Source: Pseudomonas sp. MYb327
GTDB taxonomy: Bacteria > Pseudomonadota > Gammaproteobacteria > Pseudomonadales > Pseudomonadaceae
Assembly: GCF_040438925.1 (NCBI RefSeq)
Contig: NZ_CP159258.1
Location: 4,230,001 to 4,294,000, forward strand
DNA length: 64,000 bases
Direction of reading: 5' to 3'
The translations under genes were made by a program, and so were the position numbers. Under the pieces are notes generated by a model. The model was not told the origin of the DNA. It was given only the letters and a program-made list of their open reading frames with translations, and did not search any database. Shown piece by piece: positions 1 to 9,495 of this stretch; within the stretch, counting starts at the first letter, position 1, and every line of letters starts with the position of its first letter.

Positions 1-636
1 AGCGCCCGACGAGTGGCCGAGCTCGACGCCTGGACCAAGGCGGGTCAATGGCAAGCGACGGTCGGTGCGCCGTTGTTCGGTAGCGATGTCCACGGCAAGA
101 CCCTGGGCATCGTCGGCATGGGCAACATCGGCGCGGCCATCGCCCGCCGTGGTCGCTTGGGGTTCAACATGCCGATCATCTACAGCGGCAACAGTCGCAA
201 GACGGCGCTGGAACAGGAACTCGGTGCCCAATTCCGCAGCCTGGATCAACTGTTGGCCGAAGCCGACTTCGTCTGCCTGGTGGTGCCACTCAGCGAGAAG
301 ACCAAACACCTGATCAGCCATCGTGAACTGGCGTTAATGAAGCCGAGCGCGATTCTGGTGAATATTGCCCGCGGCCCGGTGGTGGACGAACAGGCGTTGA
401 TCGAAGCACTGCAAAACAACCGTATTCGTGGCGCCGGACTGGATGTCTACGAAAAGGAACCGTTGGCCGAGTCACCGCTGTTCCAACTGAAAAACGCCGT
501 GACCTTGCCACACATCGGTTCGGCCACCCACGAAACTCGCGACGCAATGGCCAACCGTGCCCTCGCCAATTTGCGCAGCGCCTTGTTGGGCGAACGACCG
601 CAGGACTTGGTCAACCCGCAAGTCTGGAAAGATTAA
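1..636 (+). CDS. D-2-hydroxyacid dehydrogenase (GhrB/TkrA-like), 5'-truncated by window edge
   Basis: This is the C-terminal two thirds of an NAD(P)-dependent D-2-hydroxyacid dehydrogenase. Enzymes of this family reduce glyoxylate, hydroxypyruvate or 2-ketogluconate. The frame is open to base 1, so the start lies outside the window; the GTG at base 13 is internal. Visible are the Rossmann motif GMGNIG after GKTLGIV, the substrate-binding Arg in NIARGPVVDE, the Glu in AGLDVYEKEP, and the catalytic His in LPHIGSATHE. About 110 N-terminal residues of the usual roughly 320 are missing. Substrate preference cannot be read from this part. A hairpin follows the TAA stop. Confidence 0.9.
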   Translation, partial: SARRVAELDAWTKAGQWQATVGAPLFGSDVHGKTLGIVGMGNIGAAIARRGRLGFNMPIIYSGNSRKTALEQELGAQFRSLDQLLAEADFVCLVVPLSEKTKHLISHRELALMKPSAILVNIARGPVVDEQALIEALQNNRIRGAGLDVYEKEPLAESPLFQLKNAVTLPHIGSATHETRDAMANRALANLRSALLGERPQDLVNPQVWKD

Positions 637-641
637 AAAAC

Positions 642-670
642 ACGGGCAGGCGTTTTATACGCTTGCCCGT
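642..670. terminator. Hairpin after the dehydrogenase gene
   Basis: An 11-bp stem (ACGGGCAGGCG pairing with CGCTTGCCCGT, one G-T wobble) with a 7-base loop starts 6 bases after the stop codon. There is no good T-run on the plus strand. An A-run precedes it, so it would work better as a terminator for minus-strand transcription. Confidence 0.55.
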
Positions 671-812
671 TAATCCTGAAGCGATTAAATAATCCTTATT
701 AAAACTTCCTCCGCACATACCTTGCAATTCAGTTCACCACCAAACAAACAACCCGCGCTATAAACTCTCCAAACTAATCACCTGGATGTGAAACCGTTAA
801 GGAGAACAACAA

Positions 813-1322
813 TTGAATCAACTTACCACCAGTCAGGTCATCAAAATAAGCAAAGCCAGCATAATGCTGTTCATAAGCTTTTTTGGTCTACTGATGATGT
901 ATAGCAACATTACCGACTATGCTACAAACTATGAGTACCTTGCCCATATCCTGAGCATGGACACTACACGAGACGATCACAAATACGCCCACCGAGCAAT
1001 AACGTCGCCGATGATTCACCATCGAATCTACTGGTTCATCATTACACTTGAAGTCATGTTTACTGTTTTTTGCATGGTGGGAACCTTCCAGTTATTCAAA
1101 AACATCAACACCACCACAAAGGAATTCCATGAGGCTAAAAAATACGCACTTATCGGATTATTGATCGCGCTTTTTCTTTATTATGTTTGCTTTCAGATTA
1201 TTGGCGTCGAATGGTTCAACATGGACGAGTCAGTGCAGTGGAGTTACAAAGACTGGGCCCGGCACATCATCGATTTCATGTTGCCAGCACTTATATATGT
1301 GGCGATCAGGATCGAACACTGA
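813..1322 (+). CDS. DUF2165-like small integral membrane protein
   Basis: A 169-residue membrane protein of unknown function. I see four hydrophobic segments, at about residues 15-35, 72-95, 110-133 and 152-167. Residues 32-50 carry the family-like NITDY and LSMDTT elements, followed by RAITSP and HHRIYW, which match my memory of DUF2165. The start is a TTG with a strong AAGGAG site 8 bases upstream; no ATG fits as well. The gene is clearly more AT-rich than its neighbours, which suggests recent acquisition or relaxed codon use. It stands alone, with the next gene on the opposite strand. Confidence 0.75.
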   Translation: MNQLTTSQVIKISKASIMLFISFFGLLMMYSNITDYATNYEYLAHILSMDTTRDDHKYAHRAITSPMIHHRIYWFIITLEVMFTVFCMVGTFQLFKNINTTTKEFHEAKKYALIGLLIALFLYYVCFQIIGVEWFNMDESVQWSYKDWARHIIDFMLPALIYVAIRIEH

Positions 1323-1351
1323 AGGCGAACGCATTCGACCCTGACGCGGCT

Positions 1352-2254
1352 TCAAGCAAGCTTGCCATTCCCCGCGACTATCGGTGCCTTGGGCTTACGA
1401 AACACCAACACGTTCCCCATCATCACCAGTACCAAACCCAGCAGCGCCGGAGCGGTCCATTGGTAACCCTCGGCAAACGCTGACACATTGAGCGCCACCA
1501 CCGGGAACAACACGGTGCAGTAGGCGGCGCGCTCCGGCCCCATGCGCCCGACCAGCGTCAGGTAGGCGGTGAAACCGATCACTGAACCCGGGATAACCAG
1601 ATACAGCAGCGACCCCATGTAGCGGACATTCCATTCCATGTCGAACGGAATCCCTTTGACCAGGCACCAGGTCGACAGCATCGCCGCACCATAGGCCATG
1701 CCCCAGGCGTTGGTTGTCAGCGGCTTGAGCCCGGCTTTCTGTTGCAGGCTCGACAGCATGTTACCCGCCGAGAAACACAGGGTGCCGAGCAACGCCAGGC
1801 CCAAGCCGAGCAAGGTTTCCGGGCTGGCGGTGTGGCCCGCCAGTTCGGGCCAGAACAGCAGCCCCAGCCCCAGCAGTCCCAGTGCGCCGCCCATCAGCAC
1901 ATTGCGGGCGATTTTCTGACCGAAGAACACCCGCGCATTGAGCGCGTTCCACAGGGTTGCGGTGGAGAACACCACGGCCACCAGACCACTGGGAATCCAC
2001 TGACTCGCCGTCAAAAAGCACATGAAGTTAATGCAAAACAGGCACAGCCCTTGCGCCAGGCAGATCAGGTGCCCACGGCGGTTCATCACTTGCAGCTTTC
2101 GGCTGAGCAGCAACATCACGAAAAGCACCAGTGCGGCAAGGCCGAAGCGATAAACGATCGACACCGGAATCGCCACCACGCCCAACTGCCATTTCAGGGC
2201 AATCCAGGTCGTGCCCCAGATCAGCACGGTCAGCAAGTACAAAGAAAGGTTCAT
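1352..2254 (-). CDS. EamA/DMT-superfamily transporter
   Basis: A 300-residue drug/metabolite-type exporter with ten predicted membrane helices in two EamA repeats (about residues 4-135 and 148-285). Typical family features are the N-terminal LIWGTTWIALKW segment and the second-repeat segment PGSVIGFTAYLTLVGRMGPERAAY. The ATG start has GAGGAG just upstream. The substrate is unknown; family members export amino acids, metabolites or drugs. It is divergent from the AraC-type gene that starts about 150 bases away, which is the likely local regulator. Confidence 0.9.
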   Translation of the reverse strand: MNLSLYLLTVLIWGTTWIALKWQLGVVAIPVSIVYRFGLAALVLFVMLLLSRKLQVMNRRGHLICLAQGLCLFCINFMCFLTASQWIPSGLVAVVFSTATLWNALNARVFFGQKIARNVLMGGALGLLGLGLLFWPELAGHTASPETLLGLGLALLGTLCFSAGNMLSSLQQKAGLKPLTTNAWGMAYGAAMLSTWCLVKGIPFDMEWNVRYMGSLLYLVIPGSVIGFTAYLTLVGRMGPERAAYCTVLFPVVALNVSAFAEGYQWTAPALLGLVLVMMGNVLVFRKPKAPIVAGNGKLA

Positions 2255-2404
2255 GGCAAAGGCTCCTCAATAGGCGCCCAGTTTCCTGCGCCACACCTTG
2301 GCGCACTTGCATAAACTTGCGCTTTTGTCAGGCGACTGGCTGGCAGGCGATGGTCTACGGAGTAGGATGCAGGCGTTGGATGCAAGTGTCAGAGAACAAC
2401 GATC

Positions 2405-3280
2405 ATGGCCGCACTGGAAACCCTGCAAGTCTTTCAAGCCCTCAACCGCTCGCCCAATGCTCGCCTCGAGCACAGCGCCGAGCTCGGTGACGGCTTGTCC
2501 GTAGCCTTGTGGAGCAATCATCACGACGCCCAGGATTACGAAGCGCCAAGCCACCACACTCTCTCTTGCTACATCGCCGGCGGCACCGGCACCTTCCGCC
2601 GCGACCAACCCGGCAACAAGGGCGGTCCGGACAAGCTGTGCATCCTGCCGGCCGACCATCAGTCAGGCTGGGTGATCAACGGCGACATTCGCCTGGCTCA
2701 TCTGTATTTCAGCCCCGAACAATTTGCCCTTGGCTGCGTCACCCTGCTCGATCGTGAACCGCGGGAAGTGCAGCTACGCGAGCAAACCTTTCTGGATGAC
2801 CCGCAGCAGGCGTCACGCTTTCGGCAGTTGATCAGCCTCAACTGGGATGAACCGGGCGAGCGCCTGTTCACCAGCAGCCTGGCCCACGAAATGCTCGGCC
2901 ATGCGTTGCTCAGCCAGGTCAGCAGTCGCCACGGCCTGCGTCTCAAGGGTGGCCTGGCCGCCCATCAACGACGGCTGTTGGTGGAGTACATCGACAGCCA
3001 GTTGGCCGAGGCCATCAGCCTGGGACAATTGGCAGCGTTGTGTTCGCTGTCGGAATATCACTTTGCGCGGATGTTCCGGGAGAGCTTCGGCTTGCCACCG
3101 CATCAGTATGTGTTGGCGCGGCGTCTGAGCCGGGCTCGGGAGTTGCTGCGCTCGACATCGCAACCGTTGGGGGAGATTGCGCTGGCCTGCGGGTTTGCCA
3201 GTGCCAGTCACTTTACCAACCGGTTTCGGCAGGCGTTGGGTGGGACGCCGGGGGAATATCGCCAGGCGTTTTTGCGCTGA
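2405..3280 (+). CDS. AraC-family transcriptional regulator
   Basis: A 291-residue AraC/XylS-type regulator. The N-terminal 170 residues form a putative cupin-like effector domain. The C-terminal 100 residues carry the two helix-turn-helix units: the first around SLGQLAALCSLSEYHFARMF, the second around IALACGFASASHFTNRF with the closing GGTPGEYR. It is divergent from the EamA transporter, so control of that exporter is a reasonable inference. The inducer cannot be told from sequence. A REP pair follows the stop. Confidence 0.92.
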   Translation: MAALETLQVFQALNRSPNARLEHSAELGDGLSVALWSNHHDAQDYEAPSHHTLSCYIAGGTGTFRRDQPGNKGGPDKLCILPADHQSGWVINGDIRLAHLYFSPEQFALGCVTLLDREPREVQLREQTFLDDPQQASRFRQLISLNWDEPGERLFTSSLAHEMLGHALLSQVSSRHGLRLKGGLAAHQRRLLVEYIDSQLAEAISLGQLAALCSLSEYHFARMFRESFGLPPHQYVLARRLSRARELLRSTSQPLGEIALACGFASASHFTNRFRQALGGTPGEYRQAFLR

Positions 3281-3292
3281 CTGTGCCGCCGC

Positions 3293-3365
3293 CATCGCGA
3301 GCAGGCTCGCTCCCACAGTTTTTTGAGTCAATACAAACCCTGTGGGAGCTGGCCTGCCAGCGATG
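3293..3365. repeat. REP pair (REPIN-type)
   Basis: Two inverted REP units, ATCGCGAGCAGGCTCGCTCC and the facing GGGAGCTGGCCTGCCAGCGAT, enclose about 25 bases. The element sits between the convergent araC-type gene and the siderophore receptor gene. Confidence 0.85.
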
Positions 3366-3385
3366 AACGATGACGCGGTTTAAAG

Positions 3386-5812
3386 TCAAAATTCCAAGGT
3401 GCTGGACAACGTCACCTGCCGCGAATCCCCCATCGACACAAAGAACCGACTCGCCGCCGAGGTGTAGTAAGTGCGGTCAAACAGGTTCTTAACATTGAGC
3501 TGAAACTTTACCTTCTGCCCGTCGAGCTGGGTGTCATACGTCGCAAAGGCATCGGCGACGGTGTAGCTCGGCAGCTCGAAATCGTTCACCGCGTTACCCG
3601 CCCGCTCCCCGACATACCGCGCACCCGCGCCGATCCGCAGCTGATCGCCACCCATGATCGAGCCGAAGTCGTACACCGCTGACAGCGAGCCGCTGTTCTT
3701 TGCAACGTTTTGCAGTTTCTTGCCTTTGTAGTCGGGGTCTTCGGTCACTTCGGCATCGGTATAGGCGTAGCTGCCGATCATGCTCCAACGGTCGCTGAGC
3801 TGGCCGCTCAAATCCACTTCCAGCCCTCGGGATCGCACTTCGCCAGCGGCACTGTAGATCGTCACCGGCCCTTCCGAGTTAGCGACCAGCACGTTGCGCT
3901 TCTTGATGTCGAACAGGGCAACGTTGCCCGTGACCTGACCCGGCATATCAAGCCTGGCGCCGATTTCCCAGGACTTGGCTTCTTCCGGCGCAACGCTGCC
4001 GTCGAGCACAGTGCTGCTGCCGCTCAATGGCGCGATGGTCGAATTGGGTTTGAACGACTCGGTATAGCTGCCGTAGAACGACAACTCATCGGTGTAACGA
4101 TAAACGAGACCGGCACGCGGCACCCATTTCTGACCATTGCTGTCGGTATTGGCCTTGAACGGCACGCCTTTACCCGCGTACTGGTCGTACTCCTGGAAAC
4201 GTCCGCCGGCCACCAGAATCCATTGGTCGGTGAGGTGAATCGAATCCTGTAGAAACAGCGAATCGCTGCGTAGTTTGTCCGTCTGCGCGCTGTCGGCCGG
4301 GCTGACAGTGGTGCCGGCAACTTCACGGCCATACACCGGATTGAGATAACTGAATGTGGTCAGGCTTTTCTGCCGGATCAGGTCTTCGCGGTAGATCTTG
4401 CGGTAGTCGTCATCGATACCGAACACCAGGTCATGGCGCATGCCCGCGACATCGACGTTGCCTTCAAGACTGACCGTGGTGAAGCGGTCGGTACTGAGCG
4501 CATTCTGGGTGCCGTCCATGCTGCGGGTCAGGGTGCCTTTATTGGTGTCGATGGCCGTCACGCGCACTTGGCTGGCGTCGTAGGTTTCTCGGTTCCAGCT
4601 GTAGCCGAAGTGCGCGCTCCAGTTGTCGTTGAGTTGGTGATCGGCTTCGAAGTGATACAGATCCGAACGCCCTTCCATGTTGTTGAAGGGTTCGTCGAGC
4701 CGTCGATCGCGGGGGATGTCCAGCGGATGATTGTCACGCGGATCGATCACCGTGCCACGGTCGAACGGGGTCAGGAATTCGCGGTGCTCGTAGGCGAACA
4801 ACAACTGGGTGTTTTCGCCGAACCAGGCCAGCGATGGCGCCACCAGCGTCTCGCGATGCACACCGTAGTTGCGCCAGTAATCTTCGTCTTCGTGGTCCAG
4901 CACCATGCGATAGGCCAGCCCGGACTGCCCTAATGCGCCGGTGCTGTCGAAGGTGCCGCCGCTGCCGTTCTTGCCGTCGCCATAGGTCGAGCCGCGCGCG
5001 GTCAATGCATTGTATTGCTCAAGCTCGGGTTTCTTGCTGACCATGTTGACCACGCCGCCCGGGTCCTGAATCCCGTACAGCAACGAGGCGGGGCCCTTGA
5101 GCACTTCGACTCGGTCCACCGTAGCGTTCATGCCACGGCCCTGCACAATCGGCATGCCGTCGCGCATGATCGAGCCGTTGCGGTTGTCGCCGAAGCCGCG
5201 GGTCATCACCGAATCCTGAGTGCTGCCCAGGGTGTTGCCCTGGGTGATGCCGCTGACATTGGCCAGCGCATCATCAAGATTGCGCGGCGTCTGATCACGG
5301 ATGACCTGCGCCGGGACGATGTTGACGGTCTGCGGAATTTCCTGAAGCGATGCCGAGGTGCGCATCACCGAACTGGTGTCGGGCGGCTGGTAGCTCGTCG
5401 ACTGATCCATCACCGAGGTAATGGTGGTCGCGCCCAGGTTCAAGGCGCCCTCGGTGGGCAGCGGTTCGAGCACCAACGTGTGGCCGTCGGTACGGCGGAA
5501 AGTGAAACCTGAACCGGCGAGCAAGCGCTGCATTGCCTGTTCGGCGCTCAACTGCCCGCTGACGGGCGGTGCGGTGATGCCGTAAGGCGCTTCATCGGTG
5601 TAGATCACGCTGGTGCCGGTGATGCGGCTAAAGTCGCTCAAGGCCTGGGGCAGCGGTTTGGCAGCCATCGAAAAGCTGAACTGCGTGCGTTGTTCGGCAC
5701 TGGTCTCTGCCGCCATTGCCACATTCAGTGGCAGCAACGCCAACGCCGAGAAGCTCAACGCCGAAACACCCACCCATTGTTTGACCGAACCCGATTTTGC
5801 CCTGGACTTCAT
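3386..5812 (-). CDS. TonB-dependent siderophore receptor with STN signalling domain
   Basis: An 808-residue outer-membrane transducer of the FpvA/FoxA/FiuA class. It has a signal peptide (about residues 1-34, ending AMA), a secretin/TonB N-terminal (STN) domain at about 48-118, a plug domain at about 150-260, and a beta-barrel ending in the typical terminal Phe (STLEF). The STN domain passes ligand occupancy to a FecR anti-sigma factor. The matching fecR and ECF sigma genes lie just upstream on the same strand, so this is a cell-surface signalling set for a xenosiderophore or other ferric chelate. A REP element separates it from fecR. The ligand cannot be named from sequence. Confidence 0.95.
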   Translation of the reverse strand: MKSRAKSGSVKQWVGVSALSFSALALLPLNVAMAAETSAEQRTQFSFSMAAKPLPQALSDFSRITGTSVIYTDEAPYGITAPPVSGQLSAEQAMQRLLAGSGFTFRRTDGHTLVLEPLPTEGALNLGATTITSVMDQSTSYQPPDTSSVMRTSASLQEIPQTVNIVPAQVIRDQTPRNLDDALANVSGITQGNTLGSTQDSVMTRGFGDNRNGSIMRDGMPIVQGRGMNATVDRVEVLKGPASLLYGIQDPGGVVNMVSKKPELEQYNALTARGSTYGDGKNGSGGTFDSTGALGQSGLAYRMVLDHEDEDYWRNYGVHRETLVAPSLAWFGENTQLLFAYEHREFLTPFDRGTVIDPRDNHPLDIPRDRRLDEPFNNMEGRSDLYHFEADHQLNDNWSAHFGYSWNRETYDASQVRVTAIDTNKGTLTRSMDGTQNALSTDRFTTVSLEGNVDVAGMRHDLVFGIDDDYRKIYREDLIRQKSLTTFSYLNPVYGREVAGTTVSPADSAQTDKLRSDSLFLQDSIHLTDQWILVAGGRFQEYDQYAGKGVPFKANTDSNGQKWVPRAGLVYRYTDELSFYGSYTESFKPNSTIAPLSGSSTVLDGSVAPEEAKSWEIGARLDMPGQVTGNVALFDIKKRNVLVANSEGPVTIYSAAGEVRSRGLEVDLSGQLSDRWSMIGSYAYTDAEVTEDPDYKGKKLQNVAKNSGSLSAVYDFGSIMGGDQLRIGAGARYVGERAGNAVNDFELPSYTVADAFATYDTQLDGQKVKFQLNVKNLFDRTYYTSAASRFFVSMGDSRQVTLSSTLEF

Positions 5813-5938
5813 GACTCATGACCTGTGTAGAACCGCAACGGATGCGAATGACTCGCAGTTTCAGTCACTACACGGATGGCGTTCGGTTTTACCTCAGCAG
5901 AAAGTTGAAAATATTTTTATTGGCGGTCTGATCGACCG

Positions 5939-5999
5939 CGATCGCTGGCAAGCCAGCTCCTACAGGACCGCGTTATCTGAGCTGGCTTGCCAGGGATGA
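5939..5999. repeat. REP pair between fecR and receptor genes
   Basis: Facing REP units, CTGGCAAGCCAGCTCCTAC and GAGCTGGCTTGCCAG, are separated by about 20 bases. The element lies in the roughly 200-base gap between fecR and the receptor, where it could attenuate readthrough or shape mRNA ends. Confidence 0.8.
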
Positions 6000-6009
6000 T
6001 GTCATCAGC

Positions 6010-6999
6010 TCAACGCAAAATAATCAGATGCCCCAACACCTGATGCTGCTCAAACCCGAACACTCCTTGCAACGAACTCAACACCGCCTGCGGGTCCTTG
6101 CTCGGAAAACTGCCGCTGACCTGACGCTTCGCCAGTTCATCATTGAGCAGCACGATCCGCCCCGGGTAATAACGGCCCAAATCCCAGACCACATCGGCGA
6201 GTGTCGCCTTGTAGTAATTGAGCCATCCTTGGCGCCATGCCAGCTGCGCTTCGCTGTCCACCGCATGAAGCGGTTGTGCTGAACCTTCGCCATACGCCAC
6301 TTGCTGGCCGGCGGTGAGGATTTGCTGCTGGGCGTTCTTGTCTGCCGTCACCCCTACTCGACCGGACAACACCGTGACCTGCGCCCCATGGGGTTGCAGG
6401 CGCACCTCGAACTGCGTGCCGAGCACCCGCGCCTGGCCCTTTTCGGCCTCCACCACAAACGGCTCGCCGGTGTGAGTCACGCTGAAAAATCCGGCACCGC
6501 GACGCACTTGCACATGCCGCTCACCACGGCTGAAATCCACGGCAATCGCACTGTCGGCATCAAGGGTGACTTGCGACTGATCGGCCAACGTGACGGTGCG
6601 GATTACCCCGGGGGCCGACACATAATCGGCGCCCAGATCATCGATCCAGCGCGATGGCTGCCAACCGCTGCCGAGGCTGATCATCAGCAGCAAACATGCG
6701 GCCACGGCGAGCGTTCCGGACCAGCGCCGGACACTGCTGCGGCGTGAGCGATTCATCGCATTGAGGTAACCCTGCAGAGCAAATGCGTCTTCATCGGCGA
6801 GCGTGCGCGCAGGCCCTTCGCTCAACTCCCACACCACTTGCGCCCGAGCGTACGCCTCGGCATGGGCCGGGTCGGCCTGCAACCATTGGCTGAAGGTCGC
6901 CTGATCGCCGCCGCTCGGCTGGTCATGCAGCAGACTCAGCCAGGCTAGCGCGGCCTGCTCCTGAGCGGGCGTCGGGTTGACGCGTTCCAAGTTATTCAC
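6010..6999 (-). CDS. FecR-family anti-sigma/sigma regulator
   Basis: A 329-residue inner-membrane regulator. It has an N-terminal cytoplasmic anti-sigma domain (DUF4880-like, about residues 8-58), one membrane span at about 96-115, and a periplasmic FecR domain (about 125-220). The C-terminal domain (about 265-328) would contact the receptor's STN domain. The start codon overlaps the stop of the ECF sigma gene by 4 bases (ATGA), which implies translational coupling. In this family, siderophore binding to the receptor triggers FecR proteolysis and frees the sigma factor. Confidence 0.95.
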   Translation of the reverse strand: MNNLERVNPTPAQEQAALAWLSLLHDQPSGGDQATFSQWLQADPAHAEAYARAQVVWELSEGPARTLADEDAFALQGYLNAMNRSRRSSVRRWSGTLAVAACLLLMISLGSGWQPSRWIDDLGADYVSAPGVIRTVTLADQSQVTLDADSAIAVDFSRGERHVQVRRGAGFFSVTHTGEPFVVEAEKGQARVLGTQFEVRLQPHGAQVTVLSGRVGVTADKNAQQQILTAGQQVAYGEGSAQPLHAVDSEAQLAWRQGWLNYYKATLADVVWDLGRYYPGRIVLLNDELAKRQVSGSFPSKDPQAVLSSLQGVFGFEQHQVLGHLIILR

Positions 7000-7583
7000 A
7001 GTGCTTTCCCTGGCATGCGCGGGTCGGGCTCCCGCAGGCTGGCCTTGCAGGCCTCGAGCGCGCGCATCATATGTTTTTCCACGGCACTTTGGGACAACCC
7101 CATGGCCTTGGCGATTTCGGCGTATTTGCGGCCATGAATGCGGTTGAGCAAAAAGATCTGCCGCGTGCGCTCGGGTAACGCGCGCAAAGCCGCTTCGACA
7201 TGACGCAAATCATTGCCTGCCTCCAGCGCCGCTTGCGGCTCGCCGCCCACGCTGTCCGACGGCTCCGCCATCAAGCCTTCATTGGCCCGAACCCGCGTGC
7301 CTTCGCTGCGCAAATGATCGATGGCGATGTTGCCGGCGCAGCGCAACAAGTAGGTACTGAGTTCCTCGACCTGCACCAGCGGCCGCCGCCAGAAACGCAG
7401 GAACAAGTCCTGCACCAGGTCCGCGGCAGTCGCCCGGCAACCCACGCGACGACTCACCAGCGCTTCCATTTGCGAACGCTGCGAGAGGAACACCTGGAGA
7501 AAATGCGCACGGTCGCCGCGCGGTTCATCGCGCTCGCCTTCACAGGGCTCTTTTTCACAGAACTGGGGAGGACGGCTGATCAT
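6996..7583 (-). CDS. ECF sigma factor, iron-starvation (FecI) type
   Basis: An RNA polymerase sigma-70 factor of the extracytoplasmic class. Region 2 is seen in DLVQDLFLRFWRR and CAGNIAIDHLRSE. Region 4 is seen in LPERTRQIFLLNRIHG followed by KYAEIAKAMGLSQSAVEKHM. I place the start at the ATG giving MISRPPQ (195 residues), 4 bases after the preceding stop. An upstream ATG nine codons earlier would overlap the DUF3325 gene, and no strong ribosome site decides between them. Its partner is the FecR gene that overlaps its end, and its likely target is the receptor gene beyond. Confidence 0.9.
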   Translation of the reverse strand: MISRPPQFCEKEPCEGERDEPRGDRAHFLQVFLSQRSQMEALVSRRVGCRATAADLVQDLFLRFWRRPLVQVEELSTYLLRCAGNIAIDHLRSEGTRVRANEGLMAEPSDSVGGEPQAALEAGNDLRHVEAALRALPERTRQIFLLNRIHGRKYAEIAKAMGLSQSAVEKHMMRALEACKASLREPDPRMPGKAL

Positions 7584-7587
7584 CGAT

Positions 7588-7914
7588 TCAATACTGCGCC
7601 AACACGACAATCGGGCTGGTTACCAGGCTCAAGCCCGCCAGCGACAACGCCAGATACGGGCGATACGGCATCAACAGCACAAGCAGCAAGGCACTGAGCA
7701 TCAACACCGCGCACCACTCCACCAAACCCAGCTCCCAACCTGTGGTCGATATCGCCGCCCACAACGACAAGCCAAGCAACAACCAGCCCGAAAGCTTCAG
7801 CCATAGACGCAGGCGCGGTGAAAGTTTGCGTCCCAGCAGATCTGCATGATGCCGATCCATGGATAAACACAGGGCAGTAAACGCGCTGTAGCAGAGCAAA
7901 CAGCCGAGCAGCAT
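7588..7914 (-). CDS. DUF3325-like small membrane protein
   Basis: A 108-residue protein that is almost entirely hydrophobic, with three or four membrane helices (about residues 1-18, 38-58, 64-82 and 86-105). The start codon directly abuts the PepSY gene stop, so the two are co-translated. Proteins of this kind accompany PepSY membrane proteins in iron-uptake operons; the molecular role is unknown. A conserved MDRHH element lies at residues 19-23 at the end of the first helix. Confidence 0.75.
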   Translation of the reverse strand: MLLGCLLCYSAFTALCLSMDRHHADLLGRKLSPRLRLWLKLSGWLLLGLSLWAAISTTGWELGLVEWCAVLMLSALLLVLLMPYRPYLALSLAGLSLVTSPIVVLAQY

Positions 7915-9495
7915 TCAGTTCGCCTCCTGTTCTAGGGTGACCGCTCGCGCACGTTGCTGGCTGTGGACTTCAACCTGCCCGGCGCGCTGCATTTTCCACG
8001 TGGCCCAACCGAGAAACAGACCGCTGCCCAGGCACGCCAGATCGAAGCCGGCCATCGCCCAGTCGCCCTGCACCAGCGTGACGCCCAGGTGATACGGCGT
8101 GGTCAAGGCGTTCAACAACGGCACTGCGCTGAACAGTAGCGCCGCCAAAGCCAACTGTTCCACCCACGCCGAACGACCGCGACGGAACATGGCATGCAAC
8201 AGGCTCAAGCCCCAGACGATAAAGAAGCTGTTTACCTCCCAATCCGCCCGGTCGGCCATGTCGACGGGCAGCAAGCGGTTGGCCCAGAAGAACACCGCCA
8301 CCGCGACCACAAGACCCGACATGCTCGCGATGTTCAATATTTCTACCAACCGCAGTTCAAACGGCATCACGCCGCTCTTGGCGTGCTTGAGTTGACGCTT
8401 GCCGAGCCAGATCACCAGACCCGTGCCGATCATCGCCGTGCTCGCCAACCCACAAATAAAGTACAGCCAGCGCAACACCGGCGCGGCAAAATGGCCCATG
8501 TGCAAACCGTAGAAACTGCCGGCAATCGCCATCGGCAGCGCTTGTTCTGGTGTTGCATCCAGCAGCTGACCGCTGACGCCGTTGAAGGTCACGGCACTGC
8601 CAAAGTCGTGAACCACACGGTCCGCGCCATCGCGCGCCAGCACTACCGTGGCATTCGCGTCACCTGGATTGTTCACGGTCAAGCGCCCGACTCGCCCGCC
8701 CGACCACTGCTCTCGGGCCTTTTCCAACAGCGGCGCCAACGGCAGCAATTGAACAGGTTCGCCGGTGGCTTTCGCGGTAATGGCCGCCGGAAAAACCTCG
8801 CTGAAAAACGCCTGCACATCACCTTTATAGGAAGCCAGGATGCTCGCCGGCATCAACATGGACATGAAAATCACCAGGCTGCTGTAGGTGATCATCAGGT
8901 GAAATGGCAACACCAGCACGCCCACCGCGTTGTGCCCGTCGAGCCAGGAACGTTGGCCCTTGCGCGGGCGGAAGGTGAAGAAGTCCTTGAAGATTTTCTT
9001 GTGGGTAATGATCCCGCTGATCAGCGCGACGAACATCACCATGGCTGCGATGGTCGACAGCCAGCGGCCCCATGGATAAGGCATTTGCAACTGAAAGTGA
9101 AAACGGTAGAAGAACTCGCCGCCCCGTGTTTCACGCCCCTGCACCTCGCTGCCGGTTTGCGGATCGAGGAGTTTTTCCGTGAGCTGGCCGCGCTCACCGG
9201 GCTTGGCCGGGGTCTGCTGCCAGCGCACCGAAAGGCCGGGCTCACGGGCATCGGGCAAATCGATGATCCAGCGTGAAGCCTTCGGGGCGTGATGTTGCAG
9301 ATAATCCTGAGCGACGGCCACGCTGCCTTCGGAGGACACCGAGCGTGCAGGAATTTCAGGCTGCATCCAGTGATTGGTCTCGTCCTTGAAGTAAGCGAGT
9401 GTTCCAGTGAGGAAAATTGCAAACAGCAGCCAGCCGAAGGTCAAACCGGCCCAGGTGTGCAACCAGGCCATCGCCTGGCGAAAGCCCTCTTTCAT
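7915..9495 (-). CDS. PepSY-associated membrane protein (PiuB-type, iron-linked)
   Basis: A 526-residue inner-membrane protein with an N-terminal helix (about 8-32, WLHTWAGLTFGWLLF), a large periplasmic part with PepSY-like repeats, and several C-terminal helices. Conserved His residues in the helices (for example HTW, GHNAVG, HLMITYSS and GLHMGHF) fit the proposed haem-binding or ferric-reductase role of the family. It overlaps the DUF3649 gene by 4 bases and abuts DUF3325. The Fur box ahead of the operon and the ECF/FecR genes after it support a role in iron release from siderophores, which is an inference. Confidence 0.88.
   Translation of the reverse strand: MKEGFRQAMAWLHTWAGLTFGWLLFAIFLTGTLAYFKDETNHWMQPEIPARSVSSEGSVAVAQDYLQHHAPKASRWIIDLPDAREPGLSVRWQQTPAKPGERGQLTEKLLDPQTGSEVQGRETRGGEFFYRFHFQLQMPYPWGRWLSTIAAMVMFVALISGIITHKKIFKDFFTFRPRKGQRSWLDGHNAVGVLVLPFHLMITYSSLVIFMSMLMPASILASYKGDVQAFFSEVFPAAITAKATGEPVQLLPLAPLLEKAREQWSGGRVGRLTVNNPGDANATVVLARDGADRVVHDFGSAVTFNGVSGQLLDATPEQALPMAIAGSFYGLHMGHFAAPVLRWLYFICGLASTAMIGTGLVIWLGKRQLKHAKSGVMPFELRLVEILNIASMSGLVVAVAVFFWANRLLPVDMADRADWEVNSFFIVWGLSLLHAMFRRGRSAWVEQLALAALLFSAVPLLNALTTPYHLGVTLVQGDWAMAGFDLACLGSGLFLGWATWKMQRAGQVEVHSQQRARAVTLEQEAN

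Noticed and set aside
5820..5930. ECF-type promoter for the siderophore receptor
   Set aside because: GGTAAAAC followed by CCGTGT on the minus strand looks suggestive, but the spacing is shorter than normal and I have no reliable consensus for this sigma factor.
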